Made by a program: the position numbers and the translations under genes. From the NCBI GenBank assembly GCA_029204225.1, contig CM055108.1, forward strand, positions 49,486,996 through 49,550,995: a DNA stretch of 64,000 nucleotides. Direction: 5' to 3'. The number at the start of each line of letters is the position of its first letter. The stretch's first letter is position 1. Source of the DNA: Diphasiastrum complanatum (lineage: Eukaryota; Streptophyta; Lycopodiopsida; Lycopodiales; Lycopodiaceae). The notes beneath the pieces were generated by a model. It searched no databases, had not been told where the DNA came from, and saw nothing but the letters and a program-made list of their open reading frames with translations. This document shows, one piece after another, positions 1-11,685 of the stretch.

Positions 1-330
1 TCAGTCACGACTCTCTTCCACTCGAATGGAATTTAGATGCGATCGCTGGGCACTGCCAGCTGAATCACTCCTACAGTCCTCCAGAGTGTAGTCAGATACT
101 ACTGATCTACGTTTATACAATTAATACAGCATTCGACTAAGTTTCAACCAAATTGCGGAATTCAAAGGAACAAGAAAAACTCAGACATAAGAAATATCAG
201 CATAAGCATTCAACATCCAAGATCAAACGCAACAAGAAAATAATCTATATTGATTTTCTCTTCAAGCACTGCATGCAAGTCCACGCAGTGCATCGGCATG
301 AGAGAAACACAGTTCTCTCACGAGTATTAG
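1..330 (-). repeat. 3' LTR of copia A (partial)
   Basis: This segment matches the 5' LTR at 4048-4156 over its first 109 bases. Its stretch around 262-322 matches the LTRs of B (about 12085-12150) and C2 (about 58325-58392). The match to B stops at about 325-340, where the sequence jumps straight into the end of the RT domain. A deletion has therefore removed the U3 part of this LTR together with all of RNase H. Confidence 0.85.
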
Positions 331-334
331 TCTC

Positions 335-1111
335 GCTTCTCAGTCCTTGGACAGTCATCATTCTTAGAACTATCCCTGCGAGCATTGGAGTGTTCGCTTC
401 TTTGCAGTTCAACATCCCAAAGTCCTCTAGGATCTTTTGGGTGTATCTGGACTGGTGAAGGTATAACTTACCTCCCTCATAGTCCCTTTCAATTTGCAAG
501 CCCAGGTAACACCTGGCTTCTCCCAGATCCACTATTTCGAAATGTTTCGAGATGTTTGTCTTCATGTCAGCAATTAGTTGTTCAATCTTGCACAGTATCA
601 GAATGTCGTCCACATATAGAGCCACTATGATGATCAGCCCATCTGTAATTCTGACGTACACATTGGAGTTAGCCATCAGAGGCTTGAATCCCAATGATTT
701 CAGGGCTTAATCTTTCTTCTTGTACCATTGTCAGGCTGATTGCTTCAGACTATAGATGCTTCTATGCATTCTGCATACATAGTCAAGAAGTGAATTCAAG
801 ACGAATCCCGGGGGTTGATCCATGTGGACCTCTTCGTCTAATTCGCCATGCAAGAAGGCTGTCTTCTCATCCACAATGTGGATCCTGAGGTCATAAGCTG
901 CTGCATATGCAAATAATAGACATAGGGACGAATGTTTGACGACAGGAGAGAAGGTCTCTGAATAGTCAATACCGTATCTCTGAGAGAAACCCTTCGCTAC
1001 CAGTCTTGCCTTGTATTTCGTCACATTTCCATCTGGTCCGTATTTGAGTATGAAAACCCATTTTCACTTGACAGTCTTGCGCTTATGTGGTAGTGGCTCT
1101 AACGTCCATAC
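335..1111 (-). pseudogene. copia A reverse transcriptase (truncated)
   Basis: Read on the minus strand this is copia RT. It has the fingers motif KARLVAKGFSQ with GIDYSETFSPV (about 960-1020), then DEKTAFLHGELDEEV and MDQPPGF (about 820-870). The catalytic YVDDILIL is at about 610-635, followed by GLQIERD and the NTPM segment. The YVDD aspartates are present. The domain is split by a frameshift or stop near 700-730. After NTPM the reading frame runs into LTR sequence instead of RNase H, so the product could not finish DNA synthesis. B and C supply the family comparison. Confidence 0.92.
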
Positions 1112-2500
1112 CTAGTTCTTCCTCATGGACTCCATCTCTTCATTCATGGCTTGGATCCATTTGTCCTTTTCTAGACCTTCAATCGCCTCCTCGAATGTCT
1201 GTGGTTCGCCATTGAACCCGTAGAATTCTTCTGATGTGGAAGCTGAGCTGCCTGGCACATATCTTGTTGGCGCTCTTTGTGGTCTAGTCGACCTTCTAGG
1301 AGATCCTCTTGGAACAGATATGCCTTTGCTCTTGTCTGCTCTGCTCGGTCCGAAACCATCTTGGTTTACAGAAACTGTCGCGGCAGGTTGTCTCTCGAAT
1401 TTTTCTTCATCTGATTCGTCGCTCGAATGGGAGACGACTCGAAAATCTTCATTTTTGTGTTCATCCTCTGGTCCCTCTAATGTTGGCGGCAGGTCATAGT
1501 ACTTTCTTTTCAGAACTTCATAGTTGATAGGGTCTTCGTTGGCCATAGTCCTGCTCTCGTCGAATTTGACATCCCTCACTGTTTTCACAATGTTCGTGTC
1601 TGGCATGTAGATTCTGTAGTATGACAAATTATTGTCATAACCTACCAGAAAGCCTTGCTCGACTTTCTCATCAAGCTTCTTTCGAAGCTTATCAGGAATA
1701 TGTGCATATGCTGCACAGCCAAAAATTCTGACGTGAGATAGGTTGGGTTTTCTACCCCACCATAGCTCATGTGGTGTCGTGTGAGGAACACCAGACTTGT
1801 CTGTCCTGTTCTGGATGCATGCGGCTATAGCTACTGCTTCAGCCCATAGTGCCATTGGAGCTTTCGAATAGGCGCACCTGGCTGCTTCCATTAGGGTCCT
1901 TTTCTTTCGTTCAGCAACACCATTGTGCTGCGGTGTGTAGGCTGCAGTTCTTCTGTGAATGATACCACGATCATTGCAGAAGTCAGTGAAGCGATTCGAG
2001 ATATATTCACCACCTCGATCCGTTCTGATCTTCTTCACCTTGCTGCCCGTACATCTCTCTATCCAATTCATGTATTCTGTGAATCTATCGGGTGCTTCAA
2101 ATTTATTCTGAATAAAATACACTCTGGCAAACTTGCTATAATCATCAATGAAGGTTATATAATACTTTGAACCTCCTACTGAGATCACGTTGAATGGTCC
2201 GCAGATGTCAGAGTGCACTAGCTCTAGAATCTTTGTTGTTCTTTACGAGTCTTTGACGAATGGTATCCGTGACATCTTGTCTTTCAAACATGCATCATAG
2301 GTGGTCAAACTGGTTGCATTCGAGATGCTGACCCCTGTTATCGCTCCATGATGACTTGCCTGGTAAAGTGCCATTGAGTTCATGTGGCAGAATCTTCTGT
2401 GCCACAGAGTATCTGGCGAGTCGTCATGGGTCTAATGCATCTGATCTTCAAGTAGGCGCACTTTCAAATGATATAGGTTGTCTTTCCTTCCGCCTTAAGC
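1112..2500 (-). pseudogene. copia A integrase with GAG-pre-integrase domain
   Basis: A 368-codon open stretch (2218 to 1112) carries the integrase core. The first Asp is in SDICGPF, the second in RTDRGGEY and the Glu in NGVAERKKRTL, so the DDE triad is intact. A linker with RRSTRPQRAP follows and leads to the RT boundary near 1112 (MNEEMESMRKN). Upstream at about 2219-2500 is the zinc-binding GAG-pre-integrase region (LWHRR...HMNSMALYQ). One in-frame stop separates the two; the C copy has Tyr at that place, so the stop is a point mutation in A. This is the best-preserved catalytic domain in the window. Confidence 0.94.
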
Positions 2501-2895
2501 TATGAGAGTGTTGGTGCTGGCATCAATCACGTTGCATGCTTCGTTAGAAAACGTCACACGCATCCCTGCATCTGTTATTCTTGCTACAGAGAGAAAGTCT
2601 TGCTACAGAGTTGGCACGAACAGAATGTCTTCGAGTCGTCTGTCTATGCCGTTGGTGTTGAGCCATAGTGACCCAATACCGTTCACTTGATGTCTAGATC
2701 CATCTCCAAGAACTATGAATCTTGAGGGATCTGCACTTTTGAAATCAGACATGATTCGTCTTGATGTCATGAAGTGTGAGGTGGCTCCTGAGTCTAGAAT
2801 TACCTCATGTGTGTCAGACGTTGATACTGCACACATGTCTTCACAGATGTAGGCGGTCGAACAATTTCTGTTCGTTCTTTCTTCGCCCATCTTCG
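2501..2895 (-). pseudogene. copia A aspartic protease
   Basis: The minus-strand translation contains the retroviral-type protease active site as DSGATSHF (about 2770-2800). It is followed by VLGDGSRHQVNGIGS and the ILFVPTL segment that closes the fold. Copia protease lies directly between gag and integrase, as here. The catalytic DSG is intact, unlike the C copy (DSE) and element E (DSV). A frameshift separates it from the GAG-pre-integrase region at about 2600. Confidence 0.9.
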
Positions 2896-2999
2896 AGCTC
2901 TCGGGCTCCTCGACATAGGAAGAACTATTGTTGTTCTCTTGTCTGTTCTATGCTGATCTATTTCTTGGGTTCCGGAGGCAATCCATGGTTGCACGACCC

Positions 3000-3850
3000 T
3001 TCTTATCGCAATGGATACACTAAATCTTGGGATTGAGCCAGCAGGTATCTACTGTATGCCCGTCTCTTCTGCATCTCACGCAAATCTTCTTGTTTGCATC
3101 TTGTCGTTTCGACCTCCCTTTGGTCTTCCAGTTGCTCTTGTTGGTCCCCTCTGCTTGCTGGTCACGATCCTGCCTCTGATTCGACTCCCTCTTAGGCTTG
3201 AAGTGTTTCTTGGATCTTTCTCTATTGTCGTAGAGGTCTTGGTCAGAACCATCCTTGTGATCAAGGTGTTCTCTGGCCTCGACTTCCTCTCGAATCTCGA
3301 CAATCGCCTTTTCGAGGTTCATGGTAGGATCTTTCGCGAGCAGGGTTCATGTCGTTTGGAAAGATATGGGTAAAGCTCTCAACAGATACGTGAGCTGCTT
3401 CTCAGTCGATACTGCATTCTCTGCTTCAGAGTTGTGTAGTGACAGAAACAGATCCTTCATCTTTCTTATGAAAGAGGTGAGGTCTTTTCCATCCCACTGT
3501 AGGTTCATCAGCTGATCTTCCCGCATCATGATCTGACTTCTTGATTTCGTCTGAAATCTTGTGAGCAGTGCATCCCACATCTCCTTAGCTTTGGAGAGTG
3601 TAGCCAGGTCAAGAGTGAGGCTATCTTCAATGGAAAATTATAGCAAGGCTACTGCCTTGTCGTTTTTCTCCCTCCGTTCGCGTAGCTCCTTGCCTGTTGT
3701 CATAGGCATTTCTTCTGTGCCATCCACCCAGGGGAAGAGTCCTTCGCCCTTGAGTATCAAAGATGTCTTAACTTTCCAGACTAGAAAGTTAGATCCTGAA
3801 GAATCAAGTATAGTGCAGATCTTGCTCTGCATGCTGCTGATTGAAGCCAT
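3000..3850 (-). pseudogene. copia A gag with zinc knuckle
   Basis: Gag starts at the ATG at 3850 (MASISSMQSKICTILDSSG), 138 bases downstream of the PBS. The N-terminal part has the FLVWKVKTSLIL motif typical of copia gag. The central UBN2-like part (about 3340-3580) has MNLQWDGKDLTSFIRKMKDL and LLRALPISFQ. The C-terminal part (3020-3322) is basic and ends in a CCHC zinc knuckle (CVRCRRDGHTVDTC). Two frame breaks, near 3330 and 3600, split it. Gag would form the cytoplasmic virus-like particle that packages element RNA. Confidence 0.9.
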
Positions 3851-3988
3851 TGCTTCTTGAAGTCTGTTTTCTTGTTGATGGTTGATTGTCTGAATGCTTG
3901 GCCTCCTGGATCTGCTAGCTTCTTGGCTATGTCAGAATATGATAGGATGGCTATGACCACCACTGAAGAGCAAATGTGATCGTGAAAT

Positions 3989-4000
3989 GCTCTGATACCA
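3989..4000 (-). other. primer-binding site of copia A (initiator tRNA-Met type)
   Basis: On the minus strand this reads TGGTATCAGAGC, complementary to the 3' end of plant initiator tRNA-Met, and it sits next to the LTR end at 4002. A 22-base stretch at 3961-3982 repeats at 3999-4020, so sequence around the PBS and LTR edge has been locally duplicated. Copies C and C2 lack this duplication. Confidence 0.93.
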
Positions 4001-4001
4001 C

Positions 4002-4156
4002 TGAAGAGCAAATGTGATCGGATTCGCGAAAGTTTCGCGAAGGTGAATCAGTCACGACTCTCTTCTGCTCGGATGGAATTTAGATGCGATCGCTGGGCAC
4101 TGCCAGCTGAATCACTCCTACAGTCCTCCAGAGTGTAGTCAAATACTACTGATCTA
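4002..4156 (-). repeat. 5' LTR of copia A (truncated after about 155 bases)
   Basis: It is bounded on the left by TG beside the PBS. TTCGCGAA occurs twice (4023-4030 and 4034-4041). At 4156 the match to the other LTR stops and unrelated sequence begins, so the promoter-bearing U3 part is gone. Confidence 0.88.
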
Positions 4157-4760
4157 TCTGTGGGATGGTTTGCTCAAAGTTCTGTTCACCTATATGATCA
4201 TTTGGTTATTACCTGACCGAAACCCTTGTTGCCTTCCATAGAATCCATTTGAGAGCTTTCAACACCTTAGTAATTTATGTTGAAACCACCTGACACGCTC
4301 CTTATCTCCCACGGACCTGCCTGCCTACGGTGGCTTGCTCCCTCCTCTGTGTCCCGCTCCTTGATCTGCGGCCCTCCTGTGGCTCGCTCCTTGCCATCTG
4401 CCTGTGGCATGCCTGTAGCGACCCTGTCCCGTTCCCTCCTGTCTTGCGACCTTGCTCCTGCCTGGGTGGGAAGAAAGTGTCCTGGCTCGCTCTCCCTTTG
4501 GCCCTCCCCTTGCCTGGCCAGTTTGCTTACCTGTCCATCGTTCTCCCAGCCATACGCCCTTCTTCCTATCCGCGGCTACCTGACCTATGCTTAAATCCTC
4601 CACCTGAAACGCAACCCTGGTGACCCTGCCTGGTCATGCTCCTTCACCCTGGGTACGGGCACTTAGGCAAGCTTAAACTAAACCCATCGTGTTACTGCTG
4701 ACGAGACATTCACTTCCTATTGCTAATTGAATATAGATAGCTAAGGGGCAACGGATTGCA
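4157..4760. other. GC-rich patch without a recognised gene
   Basis: From about 4290 to 4660 the sequence becomes strikingly C/T-rich, with irregular repeats of TGGCTCGCTCC-like and CCTGCCTG-like words, while both flanks are AT-rich. Open frames of about 90-105 codons exist on both strands, but they are Pro/Leu/Ser-rich, overlap each other and look like a composition effect. No domain is recognised. Confidence 0.5.
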
Positions 4761-7700
4761 GCTAATTCTAGTGTGGCCTCGCCTGCAGACCGTCTTCTGC
4801 AACCGTTAGTCATCCCGTGGAGCTGTGCAGTGCAGACAACCTGCTCGAATGCTTAGGACATTTATTGCAAATGAACAAACAAAATTCAATCAATGAGGGA
4901 AGACACATAGGATGTAGACCAATTTAAGGTCTTGTTAATTGGGTGTTTTGAAGAATGAGTTCAACGCCTTAGCCGAAGTCTGTTGATCGTGTAGTGCAAT
5001 GAGGTGTGATAGGACAAACACGGAAGGGAACCCATTTGTCATGCCATTATTAGATCGCCATATCTACTACCACACCAGGGTTCAAGAGAACAACCGTTGT
5101 AGCTATGATGTTGACATACATTGGTTGATTTGAAGCAATTCTGTAGCGTCAAAGGATCCCTTGATCGGTGCTCAGATAGAACTTCTTTAACCATAAATAT
5201 GTTGAGAGTCTTGGGAAACAGTTGTATGCAGAAGAAGCAAAGTATTCTAATCAAGGAGTTCACTTGAGGTTAGCAACAATTTATCTTATTTTGCTTGGCA
5301 TTTGCACGGCCAAAATAATTGCGTACAGGGAAAGAGCCACATGCAAGTTTTAGATGGAGAAAATGAAATGCTCCATGGTGGCTTTGTAGTCCTTGCATAA
5401 ATTGTGCTCTAGGTGTTGGGAAGGTACATTAGCATAGTACTAATGTTGTCCAAAAAGTGGGCTTGTGTGGTATTAATAGATTCAATAAATATCTAGAGAG
5501 GTAGAGGAAGAAAAGTTTACCTAGAGTTCAAATGTGGTTGTCCAAAAAGGTGGATGTGATGCTCTCTTTCCGAACATTGTTAGATCTCAATGTCTCAAAG
5601 ATTCTCACTTGCTCAGTCATGTTGGATCCAAGGTCCGCTTAGCATCAAGAGATATGTACATGAAACATGAAAATCAGATAGGGTCTCCTTGAATTAAATA
5701 GAAAATATTTCATTTTTTTGTTTTGAATATTAGAATTTTTATTTCTATTCACTACATAATTAGAAGCCAATATATAAAGCACACATTTAGGAAAATGAGA
5801 TCAAATTAGTAGACTCAAGCAAGTAGTGGGAGGAGAACTAAGGGTGGAGGGGCAGGGGCGAAGATGGGAGAAATATCCAAGAGAGAAAAAACAATTTTGA
5901 AATTTCACTTACCCATACTGAAATTGCTCTTAAGTTTGCTAGCATTCCATGTACTAGTGTGTAGGAGTTCTAGAACAGAAGAGCCAACAAGTGAAAATTG
6001 CCAAGTTTCTAAAGGATTGTCTGAATTTTGAGTTGTAATTACAGTTGGAGATCTTTTGCAAACTTCAAACAATCATGAGGGGTTATGGAATGAAAAAAGA
6101 CCAAAAAATTGAAATACATTTTTTTTAGCACATTACATAAAGGTTTTCAATATAGTAGAAAATCATGACCTATCATTGTTATCCAAAACACTAAAGTCAT
6201 CCATTCGTAATCTCAAAGTTTAGGTACTCTCTTAATTTGCTTGCCCTATTCAATATAATCATACTTCCCATTCTAGAAAGCACAATTTTTTAATTTACTT
6301 TATATGTAATTTCAATTATTCTAATTTAAGACGTCTCTCAAATTTATGTCAAAAATTGACTCCATTTATCTTCTATAACTAAAAGAAATTAAAAAATGTG
6401 TGTTACATTATATAACACATAGCAACGTGCTAACACCTTGGAATAATTGCCTTAATTATAAATCTTAAAATCCACAAGTCATACAATTAAGCACAGCTTT
6501 GATGTTTTCACTCCAACAAGGGAGCAGGTTTGAGATTTGCCACAATAACTTATAGATTGTATGTAAACTTGATTTTGAATGAAAATAAACTAAATGTTTC
6601 TCTCCTTGAAGGAAAAACAACATTGAAATATTGTGACATATGAACATTCAAACTATCCTCGAGCATAGATTATGTTGAGCCAAGAGTAGTAGGGAACTCC
6701 AAGAAACCAAATTGCGTACTAGAAAGAGGGCCGAATGCATGCAAGAAGGAATGGATCTATTTAATTTAAAGATGAAATGGGTAAGACTCACGTAATAATG
6801 CCCTTACTATGAATAATCAAAGCAATTTATAGCAAAGGTTTTTAAGAGAGAATGTTACATGTAAGCTTATGCACGAAGAGTTTCTAACACTATGAGACTC
6901 ATGTGAACTAGATGTAGAGAAAAGAGTTGAAAACATAAGGCAGTCCATATTCTTTCCACCACCAAATTCCAATGATAGAAAAAAAAAAATCTCCTTTATA
7001 GAAGTATATCAAATTCAGAAAGTTAAAATTCTTGCAACAAGTTTTCAAAATGGATTTTTTGTCCTTTATATTAGGTGCGTTGGAGTTCTAATTCCACTTC
7101 AAACCCCAATTGATCTGATTGCTTAAAGAGTGGGTAGAGAAACCCAACATTTTCTTGAAGGGTTATTGTCAGCTTTCTCATTTTATGTGTGATGTTGGCA
7201 ATCCTAGAAGTCTCAAGAATGAAATCAAGAATTTGTTGTTGGAGGATTAGGGTTTAAGGTTTTTAATGAACAACATTTCCCTTGCACCAAAGATACCATA
7301 ATCTTTAAGACATTGATGTAAGTCAAGAAACAAATTATTAGATTTAAGAAAGTCATAAAAAACAACATAAACATGCCTTTGGAACATAATCTAAATAAGG
7401 CATATGTGTGCTAAGATATGACAATTTATAAGTTGACCCGCAAAAGGAACTCTAAAGCCTAAACCCTAAAACAGAAAGACATACCTTGTGTGCGGTATTA
7501 AAAGAATTGCCAAAAAAATTTAGACACCCAAAATGAGCTTTTTAAAATGTTGAATGTATCTGATTGCAATCCGGTGCATCTATGTGTATAAATACACATT
7601 TATATACATCGTTATGTCCATGTCCAGTATGTGGGATTTAGAATAATTCCTGACATGGATAGCCGGTACTCTAGTGTATAAGGTTGTTACTTATGCCATG

Positions 7701-8732
7701 CTATTTCGGGCTTGGCTAGTAATGTAATTAATAATCTTATGAGGGCCCAGGCCTATAATTGGACTTATGGAGCACTTGCATGGTGTTTGACTGCTATTAT
7801 GCAAGAATAAGAGATCAATTGCCTTTGATAGAATTGGAGGGATCCTAGAGGAGATATTCTCTATCTTTTGGAGATTGTATAACCTAGTGGAACTCGCCCT
7901 ACTCCTCATTCCAAATTTCTATTTTAAAGAGCCAGGATCCTCTCCTCTCTTACACTCAATCACCATGGCTTGGCGATGAAGCAATTAGGGATTTGACTAT
8001 ATGTTTCATGCTGGTTGGATGGTTTGGCTCCACAGGTGTCCTTTTGGTTGCATGCAACAGGATCTAGGTAGATCTTCATGTGGCAATTCTTACATACTCC
8101 ATAGATGCAACAAAATGCATTATGGAATACATTTTTTTATTGCTAAAAAAAATCTAGAACAAAACAAAACATAATAGACCATAACAAAACTAATTTTCAG
8201 ACAGGCTAAAATTTTCAAAGTGATAAACCAAAAAAAACAGCAAAAATCATTTTTTTTTAAACAACACATTGTTTTTAGAAAGTTTTCGAGGATTCTAATG
8301 AGAATTCTGAAATGTATTCCGAAACGTGTTTCACAATGGAACATGCAATTATGATATACACATTTAAATGAACAAATAGGCAGATGTGTCTATGCGTGCA
8401 TGTTAGCAAGCTTATGTAGCAGGAAGATAACTTCATGAGCTTGTCACATCAAGTGGCCATCTTAGCATCGCCATTTTAGTAAAAATTGCACTTAGGCTAG
8501 TCGATTTTGAATCAATAGCCCTACCTCCTTGTTTTCTTTTCTATCATGTTAATCCTTGATAGGTTAATGTTGTTTGTTGCAACTTGCTACTGATGGTGCT
8601 CCTAGACATAGAATGTTAGATTTATGTTATACTTGTGAGTTGGTTTTCCAACATTGACAAGAAATAAATGTTTTTTGAGGTATTACTACTATATGCTGGT
8701 TATTGATTGTTTGAAGTAAGGTTTTTTTCCAG
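4761..8732. other. AT-rich spacer, no gene seen
   Basis: All open frames here are short and lack family motifs. The stretch has many A/T runs and a perfect 16-base hairpin (TGTGTATAAATACACA, about 7583-7598). A segment at about 7700-7960 has the general look of an old LTR but has no PBS or PPT. No pol or gag motif was found. Confidence 0.6.
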
Positions 8733-9274
8733 GAGACAAAGAGCCCTTATTCGATAGTGTGGAAACGGTTCTAGCTAGTTTGAAGGTAACTAGAGAATTT
8801 GCCAAGAATGCAACTTTCAACAAAGAGCGAATAGCCAATTGCCTACCTACAGGCGATGCATCTTGATGTTGATGCGGCGACAACCATGGCAGACTACCTT
8901 GTGTATCAAGTATAATTCTAGACTCCATGAAATATCTATTATATTATCTATTCTGATAAGTTGCTTGATGGAGTACTAACCTCTTACTCAAAACATAACA
9001 ATTGCATTTTATGGTCTTATTGTAGGGCGAGTACTTCCCATATGTGACATTGTTGGGAAGGTCGTAACATTAGCCATCTCAAGAAAGACAGAGCTATCAA
9101 AGCTGTCTTGCAAGAGTTACAAAGCATTTGTAGTGTTTTGAATGATGATGTCTATTCTTTTCTTGGTATAGCGAATGCCATGATTAAATAAATTTCAGTC
9201 AATGATGGCTCAACTAGAGAAGCCCAAGTGCCTCTCAAATGCAATATTGGTTAGAAAAGCTTGACATTCACTAA
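8733..9274 (+). pseudogene. argininosuccinate lyase pseudogene, last two exons
   Basis: Argininosuccinate lyase makes arginine and fumarate in plastids. Exon a (8733-8909) follows a TTTTTTTCCAG acceptor and reads GDKEPLFDSVETVLASLKV, then FAKNATFNKERI. After a frameshift it reads DVDAATTMADYLV, matching the family's conserved LDATTLADYLV region. A 116-base GT-AG intron (8910-9025) follows. Exon b reads CDIVGKVVTLAISRKTELSK, LQELQSICSVLNDDVY and SFLGIANAMIK, and ends QYWLEKLDIH-stop, as the family's C-terminus does. At least four frameshifts and one internal stop kill it. The intron is kept, so it came from genomic DNA and not a processed cDNA. Upstream exons were not found in the spacer. Confidence 0.85.
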
Positions 9275-10300
9275 TATGGGCATGATTACTATAGCCTGGA
9301 GTCACTTAAGATCTATCGGTGAGCATACAACTGAAGCCTCCTGGATTTGTTTTCACCAAGGGCCAAAGAGGCCTTTTGCTAAATGCAATTTTGATCTCAA
9401 TTTTCTAGAAAAACTTCCTAATGATGGGAATTAGTTGATCAGTTATCCCATTTAGAACTTTTACTAGACAAGCCTCCCACCTCCCAAGTTGTATACTTCT
9501 TTGAGTTGGTGTTGTCTAAGTACAATCTTCCAAAACTCCAAGAAGGTTGCCTTTTCATGATATAGAAAATATTGAGTTAGCATATGTGTTCCACATGATA
9601 GATCATGAACATCACAAATTCTTGAAAGTTAATACGCATAGTAGTACATCTCCAAACAACCAGATAGGCATAACACTTTAGGCCCCACTTGAGAAGGCAT
9701 ATATTATACGTTAGTAAATTTCAAGATAGACTACGTGTTGCATGAGATTCAAAAAACAATGCCAAGCCATGGAATCTAATTGTTTTATGAAAATCTTCCA
9801 ATTATCTATGTAAAATTTTTATGTGGTTACCTCTATTAGGGCAACCATGATCTATAAACCTATGAACTATTTCTATTAGTTTGAAACGTTTGAAACATTT
9901 TCATGGGAGAGTCATGATATGATGTCAAGTTCTAACAATGTCCTTTACTTTAGTTGTTTGATTGGATTGGGTCATCCATGGGTAGATATGAGGGGCATCT
10001 TTACACACATTTTGACAAATATTTTTGATTTGGAAAACAACTTTGAATGTAGAACGATAGGTTTGCCGGCTCCAATGTCTTTCTGCACACCCCCCCCCCC
10101 CCCCACTGGCCGACATAAGGCACACCAACGGAGTAGGTAGAATATTTATTGACATTATGAGTTGTCTTGATTCTATAGAATCTTGCATGTCCCACTTTCA
10201 TTTCCTATTTGTTTGTAACAATGGAGCACATTCTCAGATAACTATAAGACACAACATGTGACTAACTTGTGAAAAATTGGCAAGAATCTAGCTTTGCAAT
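9275..10300. other. AT-rich spacer with a 15-base poly-C run
   Basis: No gene is supported. A C homopolymer occupies 10090-10104, and the open frames crossing it are incidental. The first part may hold 3' flank of the argininosuccinate lyase fragment. Confidence 0.5.
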
Positions 10301-11017
10301 TTCATGTTCTTTATATTTGTGAGTACACTTCACATGTGTGGAGCTTTAGGTGTTTCATAAAGTTTTTATGTCAAGCTTCTTTGTGTAGAGTTGTGATAGG
10401 GCCAAAAATTGGCATAGATGGCAAATTGGCAAAATCCACATGTAATGCCTCTATTGAGCCAAAAGTGAGTCATGATGCAATCTCGAGCTAGATAGGCATA
10501 CGAATAGGGTTTTGACACTTGTGATAAAGTAATTTGATGAGTGATGAAGTCAAAGAGTCGATTTTGGTCAAGGGGTCCAATAGGATTAAGGAGGCTATGA
10601 TTAGGGTTCCAATAGAATTGAAGAGGCTTTGATTTGGGGTACAAGAGCATGCAAGGATGGATCTCTACAAGTTTCTATATGTACTTTCATTCCCTTCATT
10701 AATCCAAGTTGAGTTTTTGAATCAAACTTTTTGGTGAGATTTGCTTCTTGTCTCTTCTCTCTCTACACGAGTTGGAATTACTCTATTCTCTCTCCACCTG
10801 AGGAGAGGAGCTTAATTTTCCTTTTTATTTTCAAGAAGCTTTTCCTCTTATGTGTATGAACTTTGGTCATCAACAATTGCATCTCTCTTTGCCACTATGC
10901 CTTGATTTTCTGAGCTAGATCTTGGAAATCAATCTAGAATCCATTATCAAGTGCACAAGCTTGCTTAGGAGATCAATCACACACTTTAGGGAATTCCCAC
11001 ACGTGTGAAAATTCACA
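10301..11017 (+). repeat. degraded copia LTR (element Q)
   Basis: The right edge is set by a weakened PBS starting at 11018, immediately after an LTR-like terminal CACA. A CACACGTGTG palindrome lies at 10998-11007, close to the LTR end. The left edge is not defined. No second LTR of Q is visible. Confidence 0.55.
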
Positions 11018-11030
11018 TGGTATTAGATCC
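11018..11030 (+). other. degenerate primer-binding site of element Q
   Basis: TGGTATTAGATCC differs at two positions from the initiator tRNA-Met-type site TGGTATCAGAGCC. It is followed by about 650 bases of leader and then a gag fragment on the same strand. Confidence 0.6.
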
Positions 11031-11685
11031 TACCTAAGCTTTTGATGCTTGTTTCATCCAAAGTTCCAAAAATTTCTTGAAAATCCAGATGTAGAGAGAC
11101 TAGTTTGCATCTCCCATGCTATCTCAAGCATTTTTTGATCAAAATGGTTCATTATCACACGGACTGAAACATTTATGATATTGTACGGATTTCCTTGCTC
11201 AGACATGTGTGAAGGACAACAAAATTCAGTCTCATAGTTCTCTTCCATGTGTGAGCCAAATCTGATGCTTGATAGCTAATTTGAAAGCTATCCGAGTCTA
11301 GTTTGTGTAGCAATTGACTTCATAGAGATTGAATCTCCCAATCAAAAGTTATAGTCAATTGAATCAAGGTGGTTAGGGGCATCCAACCTAGTTGGACACT
11401 TTTATTTATGACTCTCATTTGCTTGTTTGACCAAAAATCACACTTCTATGCTTGCTAATACTACCTCCTTGAGATCTAGGCACTGTTTTGAGATCTTTGC
11501 CAATTTGTTTCATCCAAAATCATTGTATTTGAGTCGAATTTGGTTTCTAAGTGTACTTCACCCGTGATAAGTGTGTTTGGTCCTAACTTTGCCCATACTC
11601 AATCTTTTGAAGAGATTTTGATCTTGTTTGGTAGAGATTGGTAGAGCTAGTGAGATTCATCTCACAGTTTGTTGCAAAATCTTGT

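Larger units (their letters stand above)
1..4156 (-). mobile_element. Ty1/copia retrotransposon A, LTR-bounded, pol deleted at its 3' end
   Basis: On the minus strand the order is 5' LTR (4002-4156), PBS, gag, protease, integrase, reverse transcriptase and 3' LTR. Protease-integrase-RT-RNase H order is the diagnostic copia arrangement; here RNase H is missing. Positions 1-109 repeat 4048-4156 with only 4 differences, so these are the two LTRs and the insertion is fairly young. The outer end of the 3' LTR lies beyond the window and the 5' LTR is cut at 4156. Several stops and frameshifts break gag and pol. Element C (54.75-57.8 kb) and element B (11.8-14.1 kb) belong to the same family by sequence. 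Confidence 0.93.

Noticed and set aside
4277-4623. Overlapping open frames of about 90-105 codons on both strands in the GC-rich patch
   Set aside because: They have no domain and biased Pro/Leu/Ser composition; explained by few A/T-rich stop codons in GC-rich DNA.
7583-7598. Perfect 16-base hairpin TGTGTATAAATACACA
   Set aside because: Short A/T-rich inverted repeats are common by chance in this composition, and no related copy was noticed.
9925-10201. Open frames around a Gly- or Pro-run
   Set aside because: The Gly/Pro run comes from the 15-base poly-C tract; no motif on either side.
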